A DNA stretch of 64,000 nucleotides, taken from the NCBI GenBank assembly GCA_963825625.1, contig CAWGUF010000003.1:1-64000 (forward strand). Direction: 5' to 3'. The DNA is from CAMDPA01 sp963825625 (GTDB lineage: Bacteria; Pseudomonadota; Alphaproteobacteria; Rhizobiales; Hyphomicrobiaceae). Position 1 is the first letter of the stretch. Each line of letters starts with the position of its first letter. A program made the position numbers and the translations under genes. Under the pieces are notes generated by a model. It searched no databases and was not told the DNA's origin. It worked only from the letters and a program-made list of their open reading frames with translations. This document shows positions 1-9,909 of this stretch, piece by piece.

Positions 1-1026
1 CATACCGAGCCGCCAGGACACATACAAAAACTGTAGACTGACCGCCCAGAGGATGTTTTGAATGCAAGTTGGTATTCAGCTGCTCCCAGGCTTGGATGAC
101 CAGCATAAATACCATATTGATTCCTGTCTATCAATTCCTGCGGGTGTTCAATCCTAAAACCCACCGAGAATGGTTTGGGAGCTAATTTACTCCTTTCCTG
201 TGCAGCATTGTGAATGTATCCCTGGCGCTGTGACCAATAGCCAGAATCACTGTATCCGAGAATAATTCCTCTCCTGAATTGAAGTTTCACTCCCTTGATC
301 TGGTTTTGTCCCACCAGCAACTGCACAACCTTGGACTCAATCTGATATTCGCCGCCCAGAGATTGGATCTTGTCTCTGATCTTCTTTACCACCAATACAA
401 GATTGGCAGTACCCACATGCGGTCTGTGATCATAAAGGATTTCCTCAGGAGCGCCAGCCAGAACCAGTTCGCTGAGTATTTTTTGAGTTCTCTGGGATTT
501 GTCTTTTACCCGGGTCCTTAATTTCCCATCTGAAAGCGTCCCCCTGCGCCGAGCCTTCCCCAAATTGAACATTCGATTGGTATTTTAAGGTCCTGCTGCG
601 CCAAAATACACTCACATCGCTGGTTCTCTCCTTGACTTCCTTTCCCCGTTCCAGCAAAATTGGCCTCAAACCAGCTTCAGCAAGTATCAAACCTGCAAAT
701 ATACCAGCCGGTCGCTTCTATGATAAGCGGTCGGTATCCTGGCGGCTCCTTTATTATGGATGGGATTTGATACTTTAAATCTTCCACCAGGCAATATTCC
801 CAGATTTTCGAATGACTTCTGCCAGTGCATCTTGATTCTTTACCTCTACAACAACACTGTACACTTTTTGAATGGGCCTGCTTATTTCTGGCGTCGTAAT
901 ACTTCGCTTCGCGATCCTGTATGAAACCAGATCAGCAGCAGATATACGAAGACTTCTCAGAATTTCTCCCTTGAGACCTTCCTCTGAATGATCGACTGCC
1001 AGTTTGATCGAACTTATCTTTATCAT
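1..1026 (-). CDS. FAD-dependent dehydrogenase (COG2509 type), partial and frame-disrupted
   Basis: This is a predicted NAD(P)/FAD-dependent oxidoreductase of the uncharacterised COG2509 dehydrogenase family, cut by the left edge of the window. The N-terminal part (start ATG at 1024-1026, MIKISSIKL) carries the family's leading domain. After it, in shifting frames, come a degraded dinucleotide-binding segment, LILAEAGLRPILLERGKEV, a QFGEG stretch, and then in a third frame APEEILYDHRPHVGTANLV and further family-like sequence down to base 1. Continuity breaks near 790, 700 and 560, and no single frame spans the gene. The conserved sequence continuing through all three breaks suggests indel errors, although a recent pseudogene is possible. 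Nothing about the electron partner or substrate can be inferred. Confidence 0.6.
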
Positions 1027-1223
1027 AGGAAGTCCCCAACCATGATTGGAGTTCATTCAAATTAGTGATTATCCCAGTTGATTATACGTTTTGTTAGGCG
1101 ATTGTAAATGAAAAACTGTACCTGGTTAACCTATAATGAAGGCAATTCACCAGCAGCAAAGAGCTTATTTCCTGGAAATACAGGACCTTAAGCTTTATTT
1201 CGTTTCCTGGAATAAAGGCAGTT

Positions 1224-3291
1224 ATGAAACGATCTGTATTAATCATCGAACCGAAACCTGAGATCGCTGCGGAAATTTTCCTGTTGTTCAACAAGCTGGG
1301 GAGATATGGAGTTTGATTTTCTCCGTCTATCAAAGCTGCTGGAGAGCAATTGAAGTTGTCTCTTCCGGATATACTGATAATTGATATTACTTTATTAGGG
1401 TCAAAGTGGTTCTCTGCGATTCCGAACTTTAAGAAAAGATTCCAAAGAACAAATGTGATCTTCACCTATTCGTCAAACACCAATCTTCCAAAACCACAGT
1501 CTGAAAATTTAGTTAATTGGCAAGTCCTCACGCTGCCAGTGACCGAAAAAAGGATTGAAAAAGCGCTTGATGGGAACCTGACTAAATTTGATATCCTGGA
1601 ACCGCTCCAGAGTAAACCCAAACTGACTTTTCCGATCAGGTTTCAGATCAGTATGCCCTACCTGATTTTGACTATCTTCTTCTCACTTGCAGCTACCTAT
1701 ATAACTACCAGGATCGTATTTGATTCTGCCGAGGAACGGTTTGTGAACCAGCTGCTGGAAGCTGGAAAACTGTCGGCTGAATGGATGGTCCTCGAAGAAG
1801 AAAATCTATTGGAATCCCTGCGCCTAGTGATCAATACAATTGGCCTCCCCGAAGAGGTCTCCAATGTTCAAACTGATAATTTGCATCGCATGATCTACCC
1901 GCTGGCAGTCAATGCCCGGGTTGAAAATATTGAGATTCTGGACCTTGAAGGATTCACGATTTATTCACTTCATCATCAAGCCGGCAGTTCAATGGAGGAT
2001 TACCAAACTACGACCGGCGGGGATTATTTTACAAATATCGAAATGATCTCTTCCATTCTGCAGCAGAGGTCAGATCAGTATGGCGATAAATTCGCCTTCA
2101 CTGTCGCCCCGCCCTGGGGTAATACGTTTTATGTTGCCGGACCCATAACCTTAGAAGGCGAACTTGTAGGAGTTGCTCTGGTCGGCAAATCACTGCCCAG
2201 CCTCGTTAAGGATATGCGCGAAACCACTCTGGCTCAAACTACTCTGTATGATTTAAACGGCCAGGTTCTTTCTACTTCATTCATTAGCGAAGTTAATCTG
2301 GAACCAGACCTTACTTCCAAGGTTTTTATTGAACAGGACGAGAATTCAAAAACAATCAACAAAATCGTCGCTGATATCCCGTACACGGAATTACTAGGCC
2401 CTTGGGAAGTTCGGGATGATCTGGATCTAGGTATAGTAGGAGTTGCACTTCCCCAAAATTACCTCGTACATACCAGCTGGGTAACCCGTACACAAATATT
2501 CATCGTCTTGGGATTGTTCATCACTCTGGTTTTATTATCTGGCTACCGCCTTGCGAATCGAAATCTCAAAACCGCTGGAGAGTCTTGCCAAAGCTTCTGA
2601 AGAAGTATCAAAAGGCAATTTCTTGATAACACTTGAATCTCCAGGCAGCAAAGAGGTTTCCGTATTAAATGCTTCATTCAATGATATGTTAAAAAGTCTA
2701 GAGAATTCTCGGGCAGATTTAATACAAGCTTATGACAACAGCCTGGAAGGATGGTCCAGGGCGTTATCCCTAAGGGACCACAAAACAGACGAGCACAGTA
2801 AAAGAGTAGTAGAAACCACAGTTGCTCTGGCTGCTGAACTGGGGCTCGATGATCAAGAGCTGGAAGATATTCGCAGGGGTGCCTTGCTTCATGACATTGG
2901 TAAAGTTGGTATTCCGGACGAGATATTAAACAAACCAAGCCCCTTATCTCCCGAAGAATGGACGTTAATGAAGCGCCATCCACTGTATGCCGTTGAGATG
3001 CTCAAACCAGTTCTTTTTTTACAGAATGCCCTTGATATACCTCTTTATCACCATGAACAATGGGACGGAAGCGGCTATCCTTACGGGCTTACAGGGGAAA
3101 AGATCCCTCTTCAGGCCAGGATCTTCGCTGTCGTAGACGTATACGACGCTTTATTGTCCAATCGTCCTTACCGCAAAGCCTGAACAGAAAACGAAGCCGT
3201 TGATTATTTACTCGAAAAAAAGGGCACCCATTTTGATCCTCAGATAGTCGATCTTTTCATCAAAGTTTTTATTGAAGGGCGCCAAGCATAA
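1224..3291 (+). CDS. Membrane HD-GYP phosphodiesterase with sensor domain (disrupted)
   Basis: This is a probable cyclic-di-GMP phosphodiesterase. From ATG 1224 it begins like a response-regulator receiver (KRSVLIIEPKPE, then LPDILIID), followed by a membrane segment near residue 150, an extracytoplasmic cache-like region, a second membrane segment near residue 430, a HAMP-like linker and an HD-GYP domain. The HD motif (HDIGKVGIPDE) and the HHEQWDGSGYP motif are both present. Three lesions interrupt it: an in-frame TGA at 1314-1316, a frame change near 2560 just after the second membrane segment, and an in-frame TGA at 3181-3183 after RPYRKA, where family members normally have Trp. Homologous sequence continues to TAA at 3289-3291. 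It may be a pseudogene or carry base-call errors. Confidence 0.75.
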
Positions 3292-3337
3292 ACCAGTGGA
3301 AAAGTATAGGATATGTTAAAAAGCTCTTAATACAAGG

Positions 3338-4207
3338 ATGAAGAATTCGCCCAGTTTGCGAGTTTTAATGATCGTTCTGGTGGTATTGCTTTTGGGCGCT
3401 GTATTCATCTGGGGCATCTTCAGCAACTTCGGTTTATTGTTGGCCAAGGCAACTCCTTTTCCAATCGATTTGCACTCTGCCTCACAGGCCAATTATCAAA
3501 AAGATCCCGATTATATGCAGATCCCTCCCATGGATATCCAATTGGTGATTGATGCCATATGGGATCTAAATCTAAACTCACAAAATCTTTCGATGCGATT
3601 GACCCAGGTGAATGAAAACTTTATCGCTTCTGTATCCTCTGTCACTCCTCAGCCGACATTTACCAACACCCCTGAAATTTCGAATTCTGATCCGGATTCC
3701 ACTCTTGTGTTGACCCCGGGTACTCCCGCTGCAACCATGGAATTGACTCCATCATTTTCTCCGACAGTCACACCTCCTGGATTTGCAGCCAGCGCAACAG
3801 CTTCTTCAACCAGTGCGCAACCATCAAATACACCATCAAAAACACCACCACTCCCTACAAACACTGTAACTTCATGTGGTTCTGTATCTGTTGGCAGTTT
3901 TGTTACTGGTGAGAAAAAAGTTACCTGGACAGTAAGTAACAATGCCCCATCCACGGTAACAATAAATCGAATAACACTTTCATGGCCCGCAGCCAATACC
4001 GATCTGGACAAGGTGTTTTTTGGCCAGAGTAAAATTTGGGACGGTACAGGTCCCCCTCCATCAATCGTGATTAACCCAGGTTCTGTTATCCTTGGTGGGA
4101 ACTTATCAAATAAACTCTCATTCTATTTTCTCAATACAGTCGCATCCGGCGGGTACAACATCTCGATTACCTATAATAATGGTTGCAGTGTCAGCAGGTC
4201 AAATTAG
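3338..4207 (+). CDS. Secreted or membrane-anchored protein with Thr/Pro-rich linker
   Basis: This is a 289-residue protein of unknown function. An N-terminal hydrophobic segment (about residues 9-30, LMIVLVVLLLGAVFIWGIF) should anchor or export it. Residues ~100-180 are a low-complexity linker full of TP, NTP and SPT motifs, a style very common in surface proteins of Anaerolineae. The C-terminal ~110 residues look like a small beta-rich domain with two cysteines (SCGSV near the start, NNGCSV near the end) that could form a disulfide bond. The gene lies 46 bp after the HD-GYP gene on the same strand. I recognise no enzymatic motif. The assignment as extracellular is inference from the hydrophobic segment and linker. 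Confidence 0.7.
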   Translation: MKNSPSLRVLMIVLVVLLLGAVFIWGIFSNFGLLLAKATPFPIDLHSASQANYQKDPDYMQIPPMDIQLVIDAIWDLNLNSQNLSMRLTQVNENFIASVSSVTPQPTFTNTPEISNSDPDSTLVLTPGTPAATMELTPSFSPTVTPPGFAASATASSTSAQPSNTPSKTPPLPTNTVTSCGSVSVGSFVTGEKKVTWTVSNNAPSTVTINRITLSWPAANTDLDKVFFGQSKIWDGTGPPPSIVINPGSVILGGNLSNKLSFYFLNTVASGGYNISITYNNGCSVSRSN

Positions 4208-4342
4208 TCGAAATTCTTTACCTGCTGTTCTTTATATAGCCCAGTATGAACGCGAGCAAACTCTGTTGGACTTTCATGTTATGATGTAATATCCAGCAGC
4301 CTTAAACCACCTTATCCATATCATAAACTGATCGATCAAGTT

Positions 4343-4980
4343 ATGGCAGATTCACACTCATCAAGACTAAAACTGGCAGTTTCTGCCTTACGCGAAGGAA
4401 ATCGCGCCCAGGCCAGGGAAATGATCCTCGCTGAACTTCGCGATGACCCAAATAACCTCACAGCCTGGTTATGGGCTCTGGAAGTGGCAGACAATGAAAA
4501 AGAAAAAAGGTCTATCCTTAACAGGATCCTAACACTTGATCCAAGCCATAAAGGCGCTCTGCAATACTTAAAAAAACTTGATCAATCATTAGATACTCAA
4601 ACTGATGGAACATCAGGTCCATCACCCTATGACAAGCCTCCTCAATCCGAAAAACCTGATCAGGAAGTTTCCAGGGTCGGAGGTATTTTTAGATTAATCA
4701 CAGAATGGGCTTCCTCACTGCCAACTTCATGTGGTTTTTTTGTTCTATTTATAATTATCATCATCGGTGCATTTTTTTACTTCCGAGTTAATACCAGTTT
4801 GTTCGGTTTAATCGGTAATGATTTTGACGATCTTGTGGTCAGCAACTCGTACGAAGAAATCTCTACTGAAGACATGTATTGGGAAGTCCAATTCGAGGGA
4901 ATCGGCGAGTCCAAATATATCGGGGTTGTGCGCCATGCCTCCCCTATTCGGATCAATGAATTCAGAATCCTCCTCACCAG
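4343..4980 (+). CDS. TPR-like membrane protein, 3' end lost at a composition junction
   Basis: The first ~75 residues resemble tetratricopeptide repeats (REGNRAQAREMILAELRDDP, NNLTAWLWALEV, ILTLDPSHKGALQYLKKL). A hydrophilic linker and one transmembrane helix (FFVLFIIIIIGAFFYF, about residues 133-149) follow. Such short TPR-plus-TM proteins are common in Anaerolineae. The reading frame stays open beyond 4980, but the sequence there is extremely GC-rich and encodes the end of an unrelated oxidoreductase. The true C-terminus is therefore missing. Function is unknown; TPR repeats suggest a protein-protein interaction role on the cytoplasmic side. Confidence 0.6.
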
Positions 4981-4990
4981 CGGCGAGCTG
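4974..4990. other. Junction between Chloroflexota-like and actinobacterial-like sequence
   Basis: Upstream of about 4978 the DNA is AT-leaning with TTT/AAA-rich codons. Downstream it is strongly GC-rich with G/C in nearly every third position. The change is abrupt and falls inside an open frame, joining the TPR protein to the C-terminal part of a FAD oxidoreductase. I see no repeat, integrase or transposon end at the join, which favours an assembly chimera over biological integration. Confidence 0.75.
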
Positions 4991-5599
4991 CCGTTTGCGC
5001 CGCCCCGCGTCGTCGCGCCGCTGTGGGTGACCCTGGCCGAGACCGAGCCGATCGCGGCCGAGCGGCTCGCCAAGACCGGATGGACGAGCCGGGCCGGCAT
5101 CTACACCCAGCACCTCGTGCTCGAGAGCTACCTGGGCGCACGGCCCGCGGGTCGATCGTGTTCGGCAGCCGCCTCGTCGAGCCCGCTCGCCGGCGCCTGC
5201 TCGCGCGAGCGCCGCGGGAGGCGGTCGTCGCCGATCTCGAGCGGGGCCTGCACGAGCGCCTGCCGGGCCTCGGCGATGTGGCGCTGCAGAGCGCCTGGGG
5301 CGGCTGGATCGCGATGACCCCGTCCTGGCTGCCGGTTGCCGGCCGTACGAGCGAGGGCGCCCACTACGCCGTCGGCTTCAACGGGCACGGCGTCGCCCAG
5401 GCGCCGTATCTCGGCAGCCTGATCGCCGACGAGATCGCCGGCGAGCCGCGCTCCGACGACCTCGAAGCGCTGTGGCGTGACACTTCCAGGTTCCTGCCGG
5501 CACCGATCTTCAGCGCGCCGATGCTGCGGCTCTGGCTGGGCGCTCGACCGCGCCGGCGACCGCCTCGCATCGCGCGCCTCCCGACCGCGCTCGAGCTGA
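4981..5599 (+). CDS. FAD-dependent oxidoreductase (DAO family), C-terminal part, frame-disrupted
   Basis: This is the C-terminal portion of a DAO-type (glycine oxidase/D-amino-acid dehydrogenase-like) flavoenzyme. The sequence reads APLWVTLAETEPIAAER, then after a frame change near 5140 GSIVFGSRLVEPARRR and WGGWIAMTPSWLPVAGRT. It then has AVGFNGHGVAQAPYLGSLIAD, the typical glycine-rich element that contacts the FAD pyrophosphate near the end of these proteins. A second frame change near 5543 restores the original frame and reaches TGA at 5597-5599. The N-terminal Rossmann half is absent, replaced by the unrelated DNA left of 4980. Substrate unknown. Confidence 0.65.
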
Positions 5600-5620
5600 G
5601 AGCCTCGCGGCTCCGGCGCC

Positions 5621-6217
5621 TCAGAGCTCGGGGGGCTCGATCCGATCCGCCTCGCCGATCTCGCGCTGTACGCGAGCCGGGCTGCCGTGGGCGACGACGC
5701 CGGCGGGCAGGTCCCGGGTGACGACCGCTCCGGCGCCGACGACCGTGTTCTCGCCGATCGAGACGCCGGGGCAGACGATCACGCCGGCGCCGAGCCAGAC
5801 GCCGTCGGCGAGGTCGATCGGGTGTGCCATCTCCCAGGTGTCGCGCCGGGCGACGGGGTCGATCGGGTGGGTCGGGGTGACCAGCTGGACGCTCGATGCG
5901 AGCAGGCACTTGCGCCCGATCGTGATCGTCGCGCAGTCGAGCATCGTGCAGTTGGAATTGACGAAGGTCTTCTCCCCGATCGAGATCCCGTCGCCGAAGT
6001 CGCAGAAGAACGGCGAAACGGACCTGGCGTCCTCGCCGAGCTCGCCGAGCAGCTCCTGCAGCGCCCACCAGCGCTCGTTCGTGCGCTCGTATCGGATCGA
6101 GTTGAGCTTCTGGACCAGCGACTGGCGACCATCGAGTTCCGCGTTGAGCTCGGGGTCGTCGCCGCGATAGAGCTCGCACCGCCGCATCCGCTCTTTCGAC
6201 CTCCTCCGATCGGCCAC
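5621..6217 (-). CDS. Maltose/galactoside O-acetyltransferase-like sugar acetyltransferase
   Basis: This acetyl-CoA-dependent O-acetyltransferase has the left-handed beta-helix (hexapeptide repeat) fold. The N-terminal ~60 residues form the maltose-transacetylase cap (MRRCELYRGDDPEL, LVQKLNSIRYER). The hexapeptide region follows (FCDFGDGISIGEKTFVNSNC, TITIGRKCLLASSVQLVTP). The catalytic His lies in PTHPIDPVARR, and the C-terminal coil GVWLGAGVIVCPGVSIGENT is typical. The start could be GTG 6217 or ATG 6187; the family cap begins close to the ATG. Length (~190 aa) is normal. It is convergent with the oxidoreductase end at 5599. The physiological acceptor sugar cannot be told from sequence. Confidence 0.85.
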   Translation of the reverse strand: MADRRRSKERMRRCELYRGDDPELNAELDGRQSLVQKLNSIRYERTNERWWALQELLGELGEDARSVSPFFCDFGDGISIGEKTFVNSNCTMLDCATITIGRKCLLASSVQLVTPTHPIDPVARRDTWEMAHPIDLADGVWLGAGVIVCPGVSIGENTVVGAGAVVTRDLPAGVVAHGSPARVQREIGEADRIEPPEL

Positions 6218-6636
6218 AATCTAGGCGGTCGCGGCGCCGGCCGGCGGGGCGGTAGTTCTCCACCCCGGGTCGTAGGGGGTCAGCACCGATGGCGCCCGCC
6301 GTGAATCCGGGAATGATGACCGTCATCAGCCGATTGACCCATCGACGATCCCGAGCCGACGCGCGAGGTTGGAAGAGCGGTGAAACGTTGAGTCCCAGCG
6401 TGTATAGAACACCCGACGTCCGCGCCGATGAGGCGGTTGCGGCGCTGGCAAGCGCGCCCGCGTCGCCCTCCGAGGAGGACCGGCAGCTGGCGCGAGCGTG
6501 GGCCCGGGCAGGTGAGCTCGCGGTCGCGCTGCGAGAGACGACCGAGGAACTGGCCGTTGCGCGACGACGGAATCGCTCCCTGAAGCGGAGCTCGAGCGGA
6601 TGCGAACGAAATCGGCGCAGGAACCGGGGCGGCATC
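6218..6636 (+). other. Gap with a doubtful small coiled-coil ORF
   Basis: These 419 bases separate the acetyltransferase and phosphoribosyltransferase genes. A plus-strand frame from about 6313 encodes Ala/Arg/Glu-rich sequence with coiled-coil character (LARAWARAGELAVALRETTE, LAVARRRNRSLK). With a frame change near 6585 it would continue ELERMRTKSAQEPG. It could be a short real protein or simply GC-rich noncoding DNA. I recognise no family and see no clear ribosome-binding site. Confidence 0.25.
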
Positions 6637-7991
6637 ATGAATCCGCGGTTCGCCCAGACCTACGCCAACCGGCGCGAGGCGGGGCGTCTGCTCGCCGCCG
6701 ATCTCGTCGGCCGCAACCTCGGCGACCCCGTCGTCATTGCCCTGCCGCGCGGCGGCGTGCCCGTCGGCCACGAGGTTGCGAGGGCGTTCGGTGCGCCCCT
6801 CGACATCACCCTCGTTCGCAAGGTTGGCGCCCCACTCAACCCCGAGCTCGCGGTCGGAGCGATAGCTGACGATGGGCAGCTGATCCTCGACGGCGCCGCG
6901 ATCAGCGATCTCGGCATCAGCCGAGCCGAACTCACCGAGACGGTCGACGCCGAGCGGGGTCAGCTCGAGCGCCGCCGGGATCAGTACCGGGGCGAATCCG
7001 AACCCCTCGACGTCACCGGCCGCCCGGTCCTGCTCGTAGACGTATGGCGTCGCCACGGGCAGCACTGCGATCGCGGCTGCCCGCGCGCTGCGGAGTCGCG
7101 GCGCGAGCCGGGTCACGCTCGCGGTTCCGGTCGGCCCGCAAGGGGTCGACTCTGCGCTCGCGGGCGAGTTCGACGAGGTGATTTGCCCACTACAGCCACG
7201 TCACTTCGGCGGTGTCGGACGTTGGTACGACGACTTCAGCCCGACGACTGACGCCGAGGTCATCGCCCTGCTCGAGGAGGCGGAACGCGGGCGGGAGACG
7301 GTGGCTCTTCGGCGACTCGACCGAGGTAGCGGTCCGGATCCCGGCAGGGCGGCGAGTCGCGCTGAGCGGCGACCTGCGTATCCCGCCGGCGCCCGAGGCC
7401 CTGATCATCTTCGCCCATGGTTCCGGGGCTCTGGGCGGAGAAACAGCCCGCGCAACCGGTCAAGTCGCCGAGGCCCTCAACGACGCAGGCTTCGCGACGC
7501 TGCTGCTGGATCTGCTGACGGAGCGCGAGGAGCGCGTCAGGGCGAACGTCTTCAACATCGAGTTGCTCGCGGAACGACTGTTGGCCGCGGTCGACTGGGC
7601 CGAGACGGAACCCTCCGTCTCGGGGATGCCGATCGGACTCTTCGGCGCGTCCACGGGTGCGGCCGCCGCCCTTCTTGCAGCGGCGGTCGGCGGCGAAAGG
7701 ATCGGGGCCGTCGTCTCGCGCGGCGGGCGTCCCGACCTCGCCGAAGGCGCCCTCACCCACGTGCTGGCTCCGACGCTACTGATCGTCGGGGGCGCCGACA
7801 AGGTCGTTCTCGGCCTCAACGAGAGTGCGGCCGAGCTGATCGCTGGACCTGTTGAGCTCGCCGTCGTACCGGGGGCCGGACACCTGTTCGGGGAGACCGG
7901 CGCCCTCGCGCTGGTCGCCAGATATGCCATCGAGTGGTTCGAGGCGAGACTCGCTCCGAAGCCCGACGGCGCCCGGCTCCAGCCCCAATGA
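6637..7991 (+). CDS. Phosphoribosyltransferase / dienelactone-hydrolase protein, frame-disrupted
   Basis: The N-terminal half (ATG 6637) is a type I phosphoribosyltransferase-like domain with VVIALPRGGVPVGHEVA and a PRPP loop that reads LLVDDGVATGST once a one-base insertion near 7043 is removed. It continues in the next frame (EVICPLQPRHFGGVGRWYDDF). A second frame change near 7300 leads into an alpha/beta-hydrolase of the dienelactone-hydrolase type: LIIFAHGSG, nucleophile elbow GLFGASTGAAAA, APTLLIVGGADKVV (acidic residue), GAGHLF (His). Fused PRTase-DLH proteins of this layout are known in actinobacteria and proteobacteria, so one gene is the preferred reading; two adjacent genes is the alternative. 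Its stop overlaps the next gene's ATG. The substrate is unknown for the family. Confidence 0.7.
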
Positions 7992-9340
7992 GCGCCCGTG
8001 CGGCGTTCATCCCGCCGGACGTCGACCGAGTCGGCGCCCTCCGCGCCGCCGTGCGGCCGCTGAGCGGCGGACCCGGCGACTACGACGACTTGGTCGAAGC
8101 CGTCAAGGACAAGCGCGTCGTCCTGATCGGCGAGGCGAGCCACGGGACGCATGAGTTCTACCGGCGGCGCGCCGAGATCAGCAAGAGGCTGATCGCCGAG
8201 CACGGGTTTCGCGCCGTCGCGATCGAGGGCGACTGGCCCGATGCCCACCGCGTCAACCGTTGGGTTCACGGAGCCGTCAACGACGCCGATGCCGAACAGG
8301 CGCTGCGCGGCTTCGAGCGCTTCCCGACCTGGATGTGGCGCAACGCCGAGATGCTCGACTTCGTCGGCTGGCTGCGCGACGGCAACGACGGCGGGCTCGA
8401 CGCCTCCCTGTTCGGCCTCGATCTGTACAGCCTCTACAGATCCGTCTCCTGCGTGCTCGAGCACCTGGAGAAGATCGCACCTGAGCAGGCAGCGGCCGCC
8501 CGCGCGCGTTACGCCTGCTTCGACCCCTTCGAAAGCAGCCAGGACTACGGCTACGCGGCGATCCGCGACATGACCCAGGCCTGTCAGGACGAGGTCCTGG
8601 ATCAGCTCGTCGCCCTGCAACGGGCGGGGGACGCTTACCTGCGGCGCGACGGGTTCGCGGCCGAGGACGAGCAGTTTCACGCCGAGCAGAACGCCCGGCT
8701 CGTGATCAACGCCGAGCGCTACTACCGAGCGATGTTCGTGGGTCGGCACGAGCTCTCCTGGAACCTCCGCGACCGGCACATGGCGGAGACCCTCGAGCAG
8801 CTGCTGCGGCACCTCGATCGGCGCGAGGGCGGCCCAGCGAAGGCGATCGTCTGGGCCCACAACTCGCACGTCGGCGATGCTCGGCGGACCGAGATGTCAC
8901 GGCGCGGCGAGCTCAACCTCGGGCAGCTCGCCCGCGAGATCCATGGCGACGACTGTGCCCTTGTCGGCTTCTCGACCTACGAGGGAACGGTGACGGCCGC
9001 ATCCACCTGGGATGCGGCCGCCGAGCGCAAGACGGTACGCCCCGGCCTGCCGGGGAGCTACGAGCGGCTCTTCCACGACCTCGCCGTCCCCGACTTCATC
9101 ATCGATCTCAGCCGGCCCAGTCTCGGACGTTCGATGCTCTCGGAGCCAATGTTGCAGCGCGCCATCGGCGTCATCTACCGGCCCGAGACGGAGCGTGCCA
9201 GCCACTACTTCGGCTCGCGGGTCAGCGAGCAGTTCGACTGGCTCCTGCACATCGACCACACTCGCGCCGTCGAGCCGCTCGAGCCGGGCGCGGAGTGGCA
9301 GCGGAACGAGCCGCCGGAGACCTTCCCAAGCGCCCTCTGA
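7988..9340 (+). CDS. Erythromycin-esterase-like hydrolase
   Basis: This is a 450-residue EreA/EreB-fold protein. The active-site signature VVLIGEASHGTHEFY places conserved Glu49 and His52/His55, and FRAVAIEGDWPDAHRVN is the second family block. WAHNSHVGDARRTEM supplies the downstream conserved His. The start overlaps the stop of the upstream PRTase/hydrolase gene as ATGA (7988-7991), so the two are almost certainly cotranscribed. Chromosomal members paired with phosphoribosyltransferase genes are widespread and are not known resistance determinants. I would not infer macrolide resistance. The natural substrate is unknown. Confidence 0.9.
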   Translation: MSARAAFIPPDVDRVGALRAAVRPLSGGPGDYDDLVEAVKDKRVVLIGEASHGTHEFYRRRAEISKRLIAEHGFRAVAIEGDWPDAHRVNRWVHGAVNDADAEQALRGFERFPTWMWRNAEMLDFVGWLRDGNDGGLDASLFGLDLYSLYRSVSCVLEHLEKIAPEQAAAARARYACFDPFESSQDYGYAAIRDMTQACQDEVLDQLVALQRAGDAYLRRDGFAAEDEQFHAEQNARLVINAERYYRAMFVGRHELSWNLRDRHMAETLEQLLRHLDRREGGPAKAIVWAHNSHVGDARRTEMSRRGELNLGQLAREIHGDDCALVGFSTYEGTVTAASTWDAAAERKTVRPGLPGSYERLFHDLAVPDFIIDLSRPSLGRSMLSEPMLQRAIGVIYRPETERASHYFGSRVSEQFDWLLHIDHTRAVEPLEPGAEWQRNEPPETFPSAL

Positions 9341-9458
9341 ACGGGGAACGGCGCCGTCAGTCGCAGAAGCGGCACGCCCCGGCAAGGACGCGCCGCCCCT
9401 CGGCCCCACGAGAACCGCGGTCGCGAGGTTGACCGGGGTCTGCCCGCTCTCGGGCGGG

Positions 9459-9875
9459 CTATGCGGCCTCGTCCTCGCCGACCTCGTCGCCGGCCGGCGA
9501 CGCGGCGTCGGCGAGCAGGAAGAGGAAGCCGCTCGTGTCGTGCTCGGGCGAGACGTCGTAGAGGACGGTATCGACCGTGCCGCCCGAGGTGCTCTCGACC
9601 GCCTCGATCAGGCGATCGCGGTTGTTCTCGAAGACCTCGCGGCGCATCTGCCGCACCGCGTCCGCCCCGCCCGTGGCGACGAGCTCGCGCTCGACCTGGG
9701 TGAGCACGTCGCGAAAGACCATCGCGATCGCGCCCTCGATCGCGAAGGCCTTCGCGTATTTGGGACCGCGGCCGACCTTCTCCTTCCAGATCCGGACGGC
9801 CTCGCGGGCGATCTCCCGGCAGTCAGCCGGGGTCACGTTCAACTCGAAGTTTGTCTCGCCGTACACCGGACTCAT
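9459..9875 (-). CDS. DUF2294 family protein
   Basis: This 138-residue protein matches the DUF2294 pattern: EIAREAVRIWKEKVGRGPKY, then AIEGAIAMVFRDVLTQVERE, then AVRQMRREVFENNRDRLIEA and a final VDTVLYDVSPEHDTSGFLFL. Family proteins are ~110-130 aa with no established activity. I start at ATG 9873-9875 (MSPVYGETNFEL) rather than 33 codons upstream because the upstream stretch is Arg/Pro-rich and lacks family features. It lies convergent with the erythromycin-esterase-like gene. The protein looks soluble and cytoplasmic. Confidence 0.75.
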   Translation of the reverse strand: MSPVYGETNFELNVTPADCREIAREAVRIWKEKVGRGPKYAKAFAIEGAIAMVFRDVLTQVERELVATGGADAVRQMRREVFENNRDRLIEAVESTSGGTVDTVLYDVSPEHDTSGFLFLLADAASPAGDEVGEDEAA

Positions 9876-9909
9876 TCTTCTTCGATCGTACCCGGATGGG
9901 CCGGTTTGC

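Noticed and set aside
1314..3183. Selenocysteine coding at the two UGA codons
   Set aside because: Neither position is a Cys/Sec position in the family, and no bacterial SECIS-like hairpin follows immediately.
7460..8869. A 469-codon open frame on the minus strand
   Set aside because: It is opposite the hydrolase and erythromycin-esterase-like genes, which have proper catalytic motifs and an ATGA overlap.
7988..9340. Macrolide resistance gene
   Set aside because: It has the EreA/B fold, but its linkage to a phosphoribosyltransferase gene fits the widespread chromosomal subgroup without known resistance activity.
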